From NCBI GenBank assembly GCA_022570795.1, contig JAKUDP010000009.1, forward strand, positions 1,674,001 to 1,738,000: DNA of 64,000 nt, given 5' to 3'. How positions within the stretch are numbered: position 1 is the stretch's first letter; the number at the start of each line of letters is the position of its first letter. Positions 9,315 through 21,075 of this stretch are shown here, piece after piece. Source of the DNA: Sphaerulina vaccinii. Its lineage: Eukaryota > Ascomycota > Dothideomycetes > Mycosphaerellales > Mycosphaerellaceae. The translations under genes and the position numbers were made by a program. The notes below the pieces were generated by a model that searched no databases, had not been told where the DNA came from, and saw nothing but the letters and a program-made list of their open reading frames with translations.

Positions 9315-10803
9315 TCAATTGCTACCTTCGTTCGTACTAGTACAGTTGATCCCGACCAACAAGCTCTCATCCACATCACCACATGTGAACTCATTCTTCG
9401 TGCCATTGGGCGCCACAACATCGATATCGCTTAAGCTGATGTTGCTGCACACGCTCGGCGAGCTGCAAACAATATACCCACTGATCGGATCGTACTTGTC
9501 ACTCGTCGTGCCGTGAATCCCGCTGATCTCAACTCCAGATATCGTCAAGTTGCTCGGGAACTCGTTGCAAAGAGTCAGGTTCTTCTGGCCATAGCACTGC
9601 GTGATCTCGACAGCATAGTCGACATTCTCAATGTACATGTCCTTGTACGTCACATTATTGACGCGTCCAGAACCGCCACCTCCCTGGAGATCGACAGACA
9701 TTGCAGATGGAGATCCAGGCCAGACCTTGATGCGAGCGCCATCGGAAGCGTTATACATGCTGATATTGTATACGTAGATGTTCTCTACGATGTCGACTTC
9801 GCCGGCATATTGGCCCAAGGAGCCCACAGAGATGCCGTGGGAGCCATTGCAGTACAAGTTCTGCACCAGAATCTCGGTACTATTTGGCTTGAAGGACACG
9901 CAATCATCGCCGTTGTTGATGACCGAGTTCTGAATCACGATATTGGACGATCGATACCTGCGCAGACTTGTCAGCATTCTTGCCATTTCCAATGGTCTGT
10001 ATCGAAACGTACGTGTCCCACCCATCCGTATTCTTCGCTTCATTCTCACTCTGACTGTATCCACTGATGCTGATCCCATCAAACACAACATCGGTACTGT
10101 TCGCCACAAAGTTGTAGTATTGAGGTGAGTACCTCAACTTCAGTTCCGAGATTGTCGCAGATTCCAGGCCAATAGTCCCAAAGAGGATCGGTCTCAGTAT
10201 CAACTTGTCTTCCGCATAAAGATCATACCAGACCTGGCCATTTCCGTCAAGCATACCTCCACCATAAACGTTCACGTCCTCTCCGCCAAGTTGGAAGAAA
10301 GTCGTTGCATTCTGGAAGATCTGCTTGAAGGCATTTGCTTGCCAGTAATTGGTATCGTTGGTGAACTGGATGTATCCTTGAATATCTGTCAAAGTAAGGA
10401 GAGTCAGTCATTGGTAACCATTCACTGTAACAGCGTTAAAGAGCATACCGATATCAACACTCTTCAACTTCAAGTCCATGGCTTTCCCAATCACATACGT
10501 CCTCCCGCTCGGAAACACCACAACGCCGCCATCGTTACACTCCCCAAGAGCCTCAACAATGAAGTCCGAATCATCAGTCACGAAATCATCATGACTCTCA
10601 ACAACACACATCTTCTCTCTTCCTTTCGACTTGCCATGAGACCTCCAAGGCTTCATAGGCTCAAAATTAGTCTCAGGCTTTTGTCTATGATGTCCGTAGG
10701 TCTTGTTGAAATCCGAGATTCCATTGAGGTATTCTTGATACGCAGTCCATGTGGCCACTGTGCTCAGTGCTTGGAGCAGAATCAGGAAGACATTGGCCAA
10801 CAT
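9315..10803 (-). CDS. exopolygalacturonase, GH28
   Basis: Three exons on the minus strand, 10449-10803, 10013-10385 and 9315-9957, give 456 residues. A signal peptide (first ~18 residues) directs secretion. The GH28 signatures are all present: NTDGWD with D239, GDDC with D260 and D261, SHG with H283, and RIK at 318-320. The acidic trio supports inverting hydrolysis of alpha-1,4-galacturonan. The NGDDC form and overall layout resemble fungal exo-acting enzymes (pgaX type) more than endo enzymes, which is a family-level inference. Several NxS/T sites suggest glycosylation. Introns are 63 and 55 nt. Confidence 0.93.
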
Positions 10804-11850
10804 CGCGGCTTCTTGGGAAGAGCTGGAACTCTTCGGTTCGCATACTACTGGAAGTCCAGCTCATACTTATACATAGCTTTCTGTATGCGGAGACCTTACT
10901 GCATCGGACAGTAGCATGTAGTCTCCAATCTATACGGATGTCGTACCCGAGCGCTAAGGAAGTGGTGCATCTTCGGTCGACATCCTTGATCCTTGCACGG
11001 ATCAACGACGACGAAAACCAAACCTCATCGCTTCGAACGTCTTCTCCAACCGCAACAACAACATTTCAGTCCGCGTACGCATCAAGATTTGATGCATCTG
11101 CATATCCCCGCAGTATTCGATGCGAGATGCAGATCTTGGGGTCGCGTTGGGGGTCAACACCTTCCATTTCCTTTCCGTCATTGGTGGGCAAATTCTCGAC
11201 CAACTTGTTCGGGCACATCAGCACAAGCAACTCTCGCAAAGCCAGACTCGTCGGTCGTCGACGCGTCAGACCATGAGAAGCCAGTGACCTCCTTGCTGTG
11301 ACTCCGCCTCGAGTCGTAAGCAACTTCCAACAACACTTCGTTGAAGATTCACGTTCCGAATCCGGTATCGACAGCAAGGTGTCTGGCAAAAGGTAGGAAG
11401 GACGAATTCCTGAGTACAAGGTAAGTCTCTTCCAGCAAGATACCTGGAACATAACTCCCACGTCTATAGGCCGACCCGTTGTCAGCCACGCCACCATCGG
11501 TCCTGATCAGTCCTGAAGCGAACAACCACCTTCATGAAAGCGCCATCATGTGCGCATTTGCATTGTAAGCCATCTATTTGCCTACTGTATTCGTGGTAAT
11601 CGTAAGCTGTCGAACGATGACTTGCAGCTGGATAAGCCCAGCTCCCAATAACAGCAAAAGAAAACTCAATCAATCAAAAGCAGCATCATCCATCTATCCC
11701 ATCCATCATACAACCCGGAGAGCATATCCAGTATCCAGAATGTTCCGCTCATCAGTAATGTAATTCCGACACGGCCAGTCGTGAACAGTCCCATGTCATC
11801 CAAGTCTCTCTGAAAGAAGGTACACCTCGCAAGATTGGCTGACAGTCAGC
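10804..11850. other. intergenic region upstream of the polygalacturonase
   Basis: No supported gene. Overlapping ORFs on both strands lack protein-like composition. The segment nearest 10804 should contain the GH28 promoter, and the segment nearest 11850 the 3' untranslated end of the next gene. Confidence 0.4.
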
Positions 11851-14800
11851 TCAGTGGCTTGAAGTGCAGCTGTCGCAAAAGCCATGCAAAGCTGGGCCTA
11901 ACAATCCAGGAATCTGCTCGGTCGCGCTCGCAACATCCATCACGTTGCAAGGCTTTGGAGGTCTAGCAAGTTGTGCCCACTGCCGGCGCCCACGTGGTGC
12001 AAGAGGAATCTCCGGTGAGCCATCCTCAAAATCATCGCCAATCATGCGTGGACCTCTACCCATCTCCGTGGCTCTTCGCTGATAGTTGAAGCGAATGCCG
12101 TTGTTACGCTCGCGCTCCGCATCAGGTCCATGGCCAACGAACTTGATCTCACGCCCGTCACCACCTTTCCAGCCGTAGACCTGTCTGGCTTGCTCCGAAC
12201 CGATAGTCCAAGAGCGAGGCGCATGAGCTGGAGTAGGAGTCTTTGGTGCCATGACGTTCGGCGAGACATGCGCTTGATCTGTGGTGGACTGTGGTCCAAC
12301 AGGCGGCGCGGTACCACGACCGAAGCTGATGGGAATCTTGTTGTCACTATCCCCGGATTGAAGTGCCCAGTTGATGACTTTGGTGACAGGATCGATGTTT
12401 GGGATCAGGACGTGACCAGCTTGAACAGGAATAGGCTTCCCGTGGAAGATGTCTGGACAAGATGGGACTGCGGTCTGAGAGAAGGACGAGCTCTTGGATA
12501 GTCGACCTTGCGCTCTGAGTATCTCCCGCTTGTCACAGATTCGCTTTCTGTCCCAGTTGGTCAAGGCGGACCATTCTTCATCATTGTAGAACTTCATGGC
12601 GTCCTGATCGGTCACAGTGGGCAATGATTCAGCTCCAATAGCGGAGCCATATTGCTGCATGGGCAGCGGCTGAATATTGAGAACAGAGTCAAGGACTTGT
12701 GGTGGCGGCGAGAACAGCGCGTTGAGCGCTTGCGACTGTGGTGAGAGCAGCGAGTTGAGTAGCGCCTGCGGCTGTGGCTGAGCGATGTTCATTCCTGGAG
12801 GTAGCTGAGGTTGTGGCTGTATGAGTTCAAGCTGTCGAGCCTCTGGTAGAGACTGCGCAATTGCGAGATTTGTCATCTGTGGTGGCTGTTGCACAGGGTG
12901 TGAGTGCTGGACCTTTGGTGTGAACTCCATGGCAGTGGCTCTGAGAGATGGCGTAAATGGCGTCTGGGTTGGCGTCTGGGTAGCCGCTGATTTCTTAACA
13001 CGAGCAGCTTCGGCAGCAGCGGCAGCGTCTCTCATGGCAGCTCGGACATGTGGTGGGACAACTTTCTTAGTGCTGGCAGTAGCCGCAGCTGAAGTCTCTG
13101 CTTGGGTTTGAGTTCGTGGAGTCTCCGGCAATGCTGCTTGCACCGCATGCATGGTCCGTGTGAGTGGACTGAACAGCTCCGGCTCGCTGTTCTGCGAGAT
13201 CGGGCTCAGTAGCTCGGAATTTCCTCCCAGTCGCAGGTAAGCAGGCAGTGGATTGTCTTTCAAAACACCAATCTTGTCAAGCTTCGCCTTGATCGGGATC
13301 AGCAAGTGTCCATGCGAACCTCTGCGTTGAGTGGTTGTGTTGGCTGGCATAGGAAGCCCAGCTGCCTTGGCTTGTGCGGCAAGAAGATCAGAGATGGATG
13401 TGTTTGCCGGCAGTCGACGCGAGTGAGGAAGCGCGCCTGCAACAGTCAAACGACGTGGAATTGCCACTTTTGGATTCTCATTTGGACGAGAGTGGACTTG
13501 AAGCTTGCGGAAGGCGGGATTCTCAACTTCGATGACCGTCTCTGGCGAGTTCGGAGAAGTGATCTGTGCGGCTGGGTCGCACGATGTGACGGCAGTGTTG
13601 AGATTGAGCTTAGCAAAGTTGCGTGGAATTCGTGGAGCAAAAGGCAAAGCCGACTCCTGACCAGTGATGGCGATGGCGCGCCGAGTTGCAGCTTTGGTTG
13701 GCGACATGTATGTGCTGGTCTTCTTGCGCAATGCTGGTTCTCGATGGACTTGGCAAGTATCTTCATGCTCAATAAATTGTGTCTCTTTGTCCATGTGTGC
13801 GTTGGTAGATGGTGGCTCTGGAGATTGGCCGATCCAGTCTCCTGGCAGAGCTTTTCGCTTCTGCTGCTTCTGAACTGGCGAGCGTATCGAGGTAGATTTT
13901 GCTATCGAGCCAGTCTTGCCGGCACCGGTGACAGAGTCCTTGCGAATCGTTTCATCGGCGCGACGGCTGAAGGCCATGGTAGGCTGAGCAAAGCGAGGCG
14001 ACGCCTTTGCTGCGGGAGAGTCCTTCACTATCGGAATTGGATCATAGCCGGATCTCTCATGATCTTCGCTTCTTGGAGACACGATAACGCTGTCGTCGCC
14101 AAGTTCTGCTTCCGTGGTGACATTGGTAGAAGTGTGGGATGCAGCACAGCTGCAGGCAGTGTGTGCATAAGCAGAGCCATCGGAGGTGCTTGGGACATTG
14201 CCGGATCCTGTCTGGAATGGGAAGTTCTGACCGATTGCGTTCATCATGCCGTGAGTTGCGATGTTGGCATATGAGGGCTTGCGAGCTGTCTCGGCAGGTC
14301 CTGCTGAGATGTTTCCGTTTTGTGCCATACGCTCTGTAGATCGCAGTCCAGGGAAGTCAATGTTGCTATGTGGCGGTTCTGGTGCATCATACATCGAAAC
14401 GTCCAAGAGGCAGGACTGTTGCAATCCCGCTTTCTCGTGTTCATGTTGCAGATGTGTGGCAGCAGAGGCTTGAGAGTAGCAGTGTGGAGAGTCGCGGGCG
14501 CGCGTACTGCATGCTGATTGTAGGTGACGCGTCGCGGCTTCACTGTACGTGTCTTTCTTCATGGCTTCTGCACGCAGACGTGCCACCTCTTCCGTGGCCT
14601 CCTTCAATTGAGCCTCAATGGTTGCGAACTCACGCTCGACCATTTTGTCCTTGTAGCGATCATGATCAGATGGTCGAGCCGTTGTTGTTTGCTGTGGGCT
14701 GCGAGCCTGCGTTGCCAACTTGGGACTGGACAGGTCAGTTGGGGAACTGAGCAGAAGACGTGGCTAGCAACATGCTTACCTGTCGACAGAGTGATAGCCC

Positions 14801-15437
14801 TGGTCATGCTGCTGATGATTGTGATATGTCTGTTTCTGTGCTTGTGTATTTGTCGTGTGAGCCTACTCTCGTGGTCAGCAGGATTCAGAGTCAGGCACAT
14901 AGGTCAGCCACTGACGATGTTCTCCTTGTGGATCTGATCAACCATGACCCAGCCAGGCTCAGCCTTGAATGCGTCAGAGATCAGCTGCTGATGTGGCTGT
15001 CTCCACTTGTTCATCCTGGTGAAGGCGGGAAATGCACCGGTAGCCATGTCGTCGACGATTGCGACTGTATGCCGCCGGGTGGTGTTCTGCGTCTCTAAAT
15101 ATGTGACCTCTGAAGTCAACTCTGATGTCGATGCTAAAGTGTACTGCTGATGCGAGATGTGCGGGTCTGTCGGTGTGTCTGGTGATGTAGCAGAAGATGA
15201 AGGTAGAGTAAGAGAGTCTGGTGTTGATAGAGCAGGCTGGGAAATCGCGCTCGCCATGTCGTCGTGCGCGCTTGCTGCTTCATCGTCCTCGAAGGTGTCT
15301 TTGCTGGCAGGAGGGCCTGAGTCGGATCGCTTGGGTGGTGGCGCAACCATTTTCGAAGTCGCGTTGGCGCAATACTTGACGAGCACTGTTCGTTGGTGGC
15401 GGCAACCCGCGTAGTAATAATACCTATATTGGCACAT
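11851..15437 (-). CDS. large disordered protein with short coiled coil, 1159 residues
   Basis: Three exons, 14916-15437, 14780-14862 and 11851-14725, phase-consistent. The middle 83-bp exon is easily missed; with it the N-terminal and long C-terminal frames join. The start ATG at 15437 gives MCQYRYYYYAGCRHQ, a Cys/His opening seen in various ascomycete proteins. A predicted coiled coil spans about 225-260. The rest is Ser/Pro/Thr/Gln-rich and low complexity, with Gln/Pro runs near 850, so it is likely disordered. The last 250 residues contain the better-conserved-looking segments (NDEEWSALTNWDRKRICDKR and GWKGGDGREIKFVGHG). I do not recognise the family. A regulatory or RNA-related scaffold would fit this composition but is not supported by a domain. 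Confidence 0.75.
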
Positions 15438-15816
15438 TACTACTGCTGCGGCGACATTGAGTCTGCTGCCAATAGTATTCGGGTGGTAAGATGTATGCGC
15501 GTCGCAGTTCGGCGTGGGATGATCGTGGTTGCTCGAGTATGTTGGAGAAACAGCGGAAGTTCGATCGAGAGATGTGCTCGTGGCAAGCACGCGTTGTAGT
15601 CTGTTTGAGCGGGAAGCTGCTGCTCGTCCCTGCAGATCGTTAGCAACAAAGCAGGAGCTGGCTTCACCTCCACACATCTCAGCTTCACTACAGCTTCACT
15701 TCAGGCACGAGTAAATACACTGAGCATAACTTAAGCTTCACGCAGAATGTGATACTTATCTGAGATGGAGAAAATGTCAATTCTCCTAGATCTGTACGCA
15801 TTCAGCGCATTCGAGC

Positions 15817-17541
15817 TTAGAACTTCCGCTTCTTCTTCACTGGGCCTTTGGCTTTCTCTTCAATGTCCCTCTTCAACTTCTCCCGCCGTATGTTTGCGCG
15901 CTCTTCCGAGTCCTCTCGCTTCTGTTGCTCGACTTCCTCCTCTGACTTGACTTGCGACCTGGGTTGTCTCTCGTCGGGTTCAGTCTCATGGCCAGCCTGG
16001 GAAGCGTTCTTCGTGGCTTGTGTGGAGCCTTGCATACCCGTATTCCCATCGGATTTCGAAGCTTCAGAGTCGTTTTGTGATCTGCCGCCGAACATACCAA
16101 GACGTTTTCCAGGTGTATTTGGAGAGGCTTCCGCCGGTTGGGACGACGGCGTCTTCGCATTTACTCCAAAGGTACCGAGTTTCTTGCCACGCTTCGGCGT
16201 GGTGTGCTGTGGTTGCTCTGGTTCTGGTTCTGGTTCTAGTTCTGGCTCTGGCGAAGCCCGCGTCTTACGCCCAAACACGCCAATTTTGCGAGGTCCAGGA
16301 ACAGCTTTGACTGGTGATGGGCTGGGCGTGTCTTCCTCTGCAGGATCCGGCTCGACGTCCGGCGTCTTCGAGCGGGCTGATCGTTTTCCTCCTATCATGC
16401 CTATGGGACGCTTTGGTGAAGCCCCATCGTCGCGAGCGCGACCAAATGTGGCTTCTTGGGACTGCGATGACGCTCGGCCATGTGATAACGTCCGACTAGA
16501 ATCAGTGCCGTTCTGCGAGGCCTGTCTGGCCTGTGGAGCTTTCTGTCTAGGTGCGTCTAGGTCATCATCGTCCTCGGTCTCATCGTCGTCTGTTGGAGGT
16601 CTTGGTGGTGTGAGCTGTCGCTGGAAATCGTTTGGTATGCTTTCATCCGCTGTGCTAGGAGACCCGTCCTTGGTCTGCATCTTCACTCTTATTCGGCGTG
16701 AGGCCGCAGCCGACCTGACTTCATCCTCACTCTCGGCATTATCGTTAAGAACAGGAATGCCACGAGATCGCCACCAGATACCAGTAGTGTCCTTGTGTGC
16801 ACTGATCAGACCAGCTTCGGGCAATCTAGCAAGTATGCTGTCTACAGTGTCGATGTGTAGGTCTTCTTGGTCGATGTCCTTCGTTGCGGCTGCTTCCCAC
16901 TTTTCGGCATCGAACTCTGCCAGACCCTCGACATGGCTAGCGAGCTGTGCTCTCTTTGTTGCTTTGGTAGATCGAGGATTGGATGCGCCAGGGAATACTT
17001 GTCCAAGATCCTGGCCAATGTTCTCCAGCTTGTCAGCAATCTTCCCGATTACACGATCTTTGTGGCCAAGCTCAGTGACCAGATATTGGACTTGGGACAT
17101 CAAGTTGTTGGCATGCACAAGCAATGGTGTCAGGATGTCGCGCTCGAAGACACTGCCATCATCGTTATCGACGCGACGGAGCTTGATGGTCCATTTGAAG
17201 GTAGGCAACGAACCTGGCAAAGGTGCTGTTACACTCAACTCCAGTCCATCCTGCTCTGCTCCAGGCACAAGACGGATACTCGTCTTACGCTCGTCTTCCA
17301 GCGCACTATTGACCTTGAACAAGAATTGGCCAAACTGCTCATCATCCTCGCTTGGATCTATGCTAGTGCCCTGATCACTCGCGCTCTTCAGCAGCTCATT
17401 TCGTGTCAGACTGCCTATCCAGAGCCGGTTCAAGTCGGTGAGCTCCAATGTGCAGCGCGTCTCATTCAATCGCGCCTTCAGAAACAGCAGCGGATAGTCG
17501 CCTTTGATCTTGAGCGACTTCCAAGGCCGCTCGATGGCCAT
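15817..17541 (-). CDS. nej1: XLF/Nej1-type non-homologous end-joining factor
   Basis: Single exon, 574 residues. The N-terminal ~135 residues fit the XLF/XRCC4-type head (opening WKSLKIKGDYPLLFLKA and a SLTRNELLK segment). A helix at about 145-185 corresponds to the dimerising coiled coil. A long disordered acidic tail follows. The extreme C-terminus KKKRKF is the basic-plus-Phe Ku-binding motif of XLF. Nej1 works in the nucleus with Ku and Lif1-Dnl4 to ligate double-strand breaks. The tail carries four spaced copies of a K/R-x-[IL]-G-x-[IF]-G motif (GMIGGK, GVFGRK, GTFGVN, GMFGGR). It is divergently arranged with the cactin gene. Confidence 0.85.
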   Translation of the reverse strand: MAIERPWKSLKIKGDYPLLFLKARLNETRCTLELTDLNRLWIGSLTRNELLKSASDQGTSIDPSEDDEQFGQFLFKVNSALEDERKTSIRLVPGAEQDGLELSVTAPLPGSLPTFKWTIKLRRVDNDDGSVFERDILTPLLVHANNLMSQVQYLVTELGHKDRVIGKIADKLENIGQDLGQVFPGASNPRSTKATKRAQLASHVEGLAEFDAEKWEAAATKDIDQEDLHIDTVDSILARLPEAGLISAHKDTTGIWWRSRGIPVLNDNAESEDEVRSAAASRRIRVKMQTKDGSPSTADESIPNDFQRQLTPPRPPTDDDETEDDDDLDAPRQKAPQARQASQNGTDSSRTLSHGRASSQSQEATFGRARDDGASPKRPIGMIGGKRSARSKTPDVEPDPAEEDTPSPSPVKAVPGPRKIGVFGRKTRASPEPELEPEPEPEQPQHTTPKRGKKLGTFGVNAKTPSSQPAEASPNTPGKRLGMFGGRSQNDSEASKSDGNTGMQGSTQATKNASQAGHETEPDERQPRSQVKSEEEVEQQKREDSEERANIRREKLKRDIEEKAKGPVKKKRKF

Positions 17542-17817
17542 GCTGTCTGAACATGACGCGTATTGTTGTTCACAAGAGACGCGAAAGCTGAAGATGTCAA
17601 GGCTGCAGTCGAGTGGATCCTCGCTGAGTAAGCACGAGACTCGTACCTGACTCGTGAGGCTTCACTCTTTCGCGCCTCCATCGAGAATTGTTTGTACACT
17701 TTTGTGAACGACATCAATGATCGACCATTCAGCGCACTTCTCGGAGCTCATCGCTTGCTCCCCGCTCGCAACGTAGTACCACTCATATCGCCTGCAGCAG
17801 CGAAGAGCAACGCCAGA
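17542..17817. promoter_or_regulatory. bidirectional promoter between nej1 and cactin
   Basis: The start codons of nej1 (minus) and cactin (plus) are 276 bp apart, so both promoters must lie here or overlap the leaders. No TATA box stands out. A TTG-initiated upstream extension of the cactin frame exists but has no ATG. Confidence 0.5.
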
Positions 17818-19509
17818 ATGTTACGGTCCACGATACCCAGCAAGCGATCTGCAGACGCTCAAGAAGATGCGTGGGTGGCAGATGAAGACAGATTTGTGTT
17901 ACAGCAGTCGAAAAAGAAGGCAGCAATAAGGGCAAAGGCCGGGAGAGCACAACCGATAGACTGGCTGGCGGTGACCCTGGCTGTCATTGATCCTGAGCGC
18001 AACCCACTCGGCGATGAGGTGGAAGTGGATGCCGATGAGCTGGAGACGGTAGATCCGGAGGCAGTATTCGAAGGACTGGACGACTCGCAGTTAGTGGAAC
18101 TGGAAAAGGGTATCGACACATACATCACGCTGGAGAAGAGCAAAAGCAATCATGACTATTGGACTGTAAGTTTGTTCTGTGCCCCATGTTGGTTTGTCCA
18201 TTCGCTGAACCACGCTGACAGGACGCTAGATGATGAAGACAATCTGCAAAGATCGACGAAAGAGCTCTCAAGGCGCACAATCGACAGCGCGTGGTGTTGG
18301 TGCCGTAGCCTCAGATCTTGACAAACTCCTCGGCCCCAAGAACCTGGAAGAACTGGAGAAGTTAGAACGACAAATCCGGGCAAAGCTCTCGTCCAACGAG
18401 CCGATCGACACCGACTACTGGGAGCACTTGCTCACGAGTTTGCTCACTTACAAGGCCCGAGCGAGACTGCGAAAAGTATCTCAGTCGATTTTAGAAGCGC
18501 GCTCTGGCGGTTTGCGCAAACAGCAAGTAGCGGAAGCAGAAGCCCTCAAGTCACGACTGGAAGCTCGTCTGGCAATTTCTGACAACGGTAGCGCAACTGC
18601 AGATCCCGCTGATCAGTCTGAACGACATGCGCTCGATCCAGAATCGCTGTTGCGACTACGCCCGGAAGACAAGGCATTGACGGCATTGACCCCCGGTGAG
18701 TTTGCGCAGCAATTGACTGATGATCGGCGAAAAGTGTTGAAGACGGGGTTTGTGCCAAACCGCAAGGACTCCTCAGCAGGACCAGTCGCGAAGCGGGCTC
18801 GAACAGACGGTGGCGAAGCGACCACCACCACTCAATCTGCCTTTGACCGTGAAGTAGCACGGGGTCTTGGCGAGGGCGAGGAAATCTTCACACAGGAAGA
18901 AGAAGTGATCACAAAGAACCGCGCGCAGTGGGCGCAGCAACATCGACCTCGAAAGCCCAAGTACTTCAATCGAGTCCTCCTGGGCTACGAATGGAACAAG
19001 TACAACCAGACCCACTACGACCAGGATAATCCTCCGCCAAGGGTTGTGCAAGGATACAGGTTCAACGTCTTCTACCCGGATCTGGTCGACAAGACGAAGG
19101 CGCCGACATATCGTATCGAGCGTGAGAATGGCAGAAAGCGCGGCGAGACTTTAGCCCCTGCAGGAGAGGATGACACATGCTTGATTCGCTTCACCGCCGG
19201 AGCGCCCTACGAAGACATCGCATTTCGCATCGTGGACAAGGAGTGGGACTACAGTGCCAAACGTGAGCGTGGCTTCAAGAGCAGTTTCGACAAGGTACGC
19301 ATCTCCCAGTCTTCATCTTCGCGTTGTGCATAGATCTCAACAAGAACCCTGAGATCGACAACGCACGGCCGCAACCTTTGACAACGAACTAACGTTTCAA
19401 CCAGGGTATCCTCCAGCTTCACTTCCAGTTCAAAAAGGTAAGTGGTTCGGCAGACACTCGCGTACGACTTGTACTAACCGCTTGATGATAGATCTACTAC
19501 AGAAAGTAG
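17818..19509 (+). CDS. cactin, spliceosome-associated protein
   Basis: Four exons: 17818-18165, 18230-19294, 19405-19437 and 19492-19509, giving 487 residues. The first in-frame ATG at 17818 leads into the conserved WVADEDRFVLQQSKKKAAIR and PIDWLAVTL segments. The C-terminal ~120 residues are the cactin signature domain (YEWNKYNQTHYDQDNPPPR, VQGYRFNVFYPDL, GAPYEDIAFRIV, and after splicing GILQLHFQFKKIYYRK). Cactin is a conserved nuclear splicing factor. The end of the domain is split over a 33-bp exon and an 18-bp terminal exon; the last intron has a clear CTAAC branch site. Without these microexons the protein would lack its final 17 residues. Confidence 0.92.
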
Positions 19510-21075
19510 GCCACGAAACTGCGCTCAGCCACTTCTTGAGCGACCCCTCCTCACTGAAACTCGACTTGCTGTCGAGAGTTCACGGATTGGTGTGTCACGA
19601 AATTTCAGGATCGACCGTGAGCGCTGCAGCCATTGAACGTGGCTGCCTCTGTTGCGCAGCGCCTGTCAAGAGTAGCGAGAGGAGCTGTTCCAATCAACAT
19701 ATTCTGACACCTGCCGTACCTGCGCGACAAGTGCACACTCGTGCCTGTCTTCTCACGTTGACAGCATCACAGCGAGACACGCAATGCTCATCACAGCAGC
19801 GTTGACAGCTGCCGTGTTCCCAGCCCTGCAGCTTTGTGCGCCCTCTTACCGCACTTCAGTTGGGTCGAACAATGGATAGCGCCATCTGAGACACTCTCTG
19901 GTGCACGAAAGATCGCGAGCAGGGGTGTGCAGCGGGAGCTTGCACCCTAGCGCGGAAACGCGCATAACGTGTGGCGCGAGGCCGAGCATTTTGTCCTGCA
20001 CCGAGCGCAACACCAGGACGGATTGCAACCGCGAGCGACCGCCGACCAGCCTTGGCCCAGAGGAGGGGTCAGAACAGATCGCGCACCTCATCATACCATA
20101 CAGTTAGCCAAAAGCAAACGTAAAACAATGCATATACCATCGTGCCAAGGAAACGAGAGTGGAGCATGACAAAAAAGCCGTTTATGAAGCCTACCCGCCC
20201 ACGACCCCTACTTCCGCGCGAACTCCTTCTAGAAGGCTGAGATCCTAGGTCCATCGAAAGCGCGTGCGGACGCCTATCCAGAGAGCCGCGACGGCATTGT
20301 GCTACCATCACAAAAGGCCGAAGCCTAGGCAGTATGCGCGATCCCGTGGGCTACTGTACAGGCGTGAGTCACCTTTCGAGCTGCGCCAACCACGCATGTG
20401 TCGCTCTACACCTGTCTGTGTGACATAGCTCCATGACCACACCAGCAGATGCTGTGCGCGCCGCTGCCGCCATCCAGTGTCTGCATATTCTGAAGCGAGT
20501 TTCCGGCCCTTGTCATGTAGGCAGGGTCTGCCTGGTATCGTCGTCTTGTCTGACAAAGACACCTCTGTTCGCTGTCAGAGTCTTTTCATTCATACTGTTT
20601 GCGTGCAGAAGAGCGGGCATAGGCTCGCATCTCGGATCACAATGAACTGCTGCGCGGCAGTCATGGGCGTGCAGCCGAAAATAAGACCATGTGAGCGGGC
20701 ATGCGCTGGCGACAGCAAAGGGTGCATCCGTGACAATGACCTCTGGCTGCATGCGCAAGATGTGACCAGGGGACTTTCCAAATAGACTCCAAAAAGGCTG
20801 CAGCATCGTAGGTTCTACCCATATCTCTTTACTGCTTTACCCCTTGACACAGATCTGGTTGTTCGCGGTTAGCGGGACACTTGCATCACGACCGTTAAGC
20901 TCTCACAGAAGCAGAAGCCTACTACTCACAACCCAGTCTTCAACCACTCGTACTACATCGCTCCACCATCCACAAGCTATTGACCTGATAACCGCCCAAG
21001 CTTCCTCTTCCGCCGACTCAGCACACTTACTCAACACCACACTCCTTTTGGACAAGACCACACGATACCATCACC
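19510..21075. other. long intergenic region, forkhead promoter
   Basis: About 1.57 kb with no supported gene. The last ~200 bp before 21076 are CA- and CT-rich and look like a long 5' leader. Long upstream regions are usual for regulatory genes, but I see no specific operator. Confidence 0.45.

Noticed and set aside
11066..11497. 143-codon minus-strand ORF in the 10.8-11.85 kb gap
   Set aside because: No start context, domain or protein-like composition; opposite-strand ORFs are equally long.
13306..14274. 322-codon plus-strand ORF and other long ORFs opposite the 1159-residue gene
   Set aside because: Composition is Cys/Trp/Arg-rich antisense shadow; the minus strand gives a phase-consistent three-exon gene.
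15848..17374. 508-codon plus-strand ORF opposite nej1
   Set aside because: Ser/Cys-rich shadow with no motif; the minus strand has the XLF head and Ku-binding tail.
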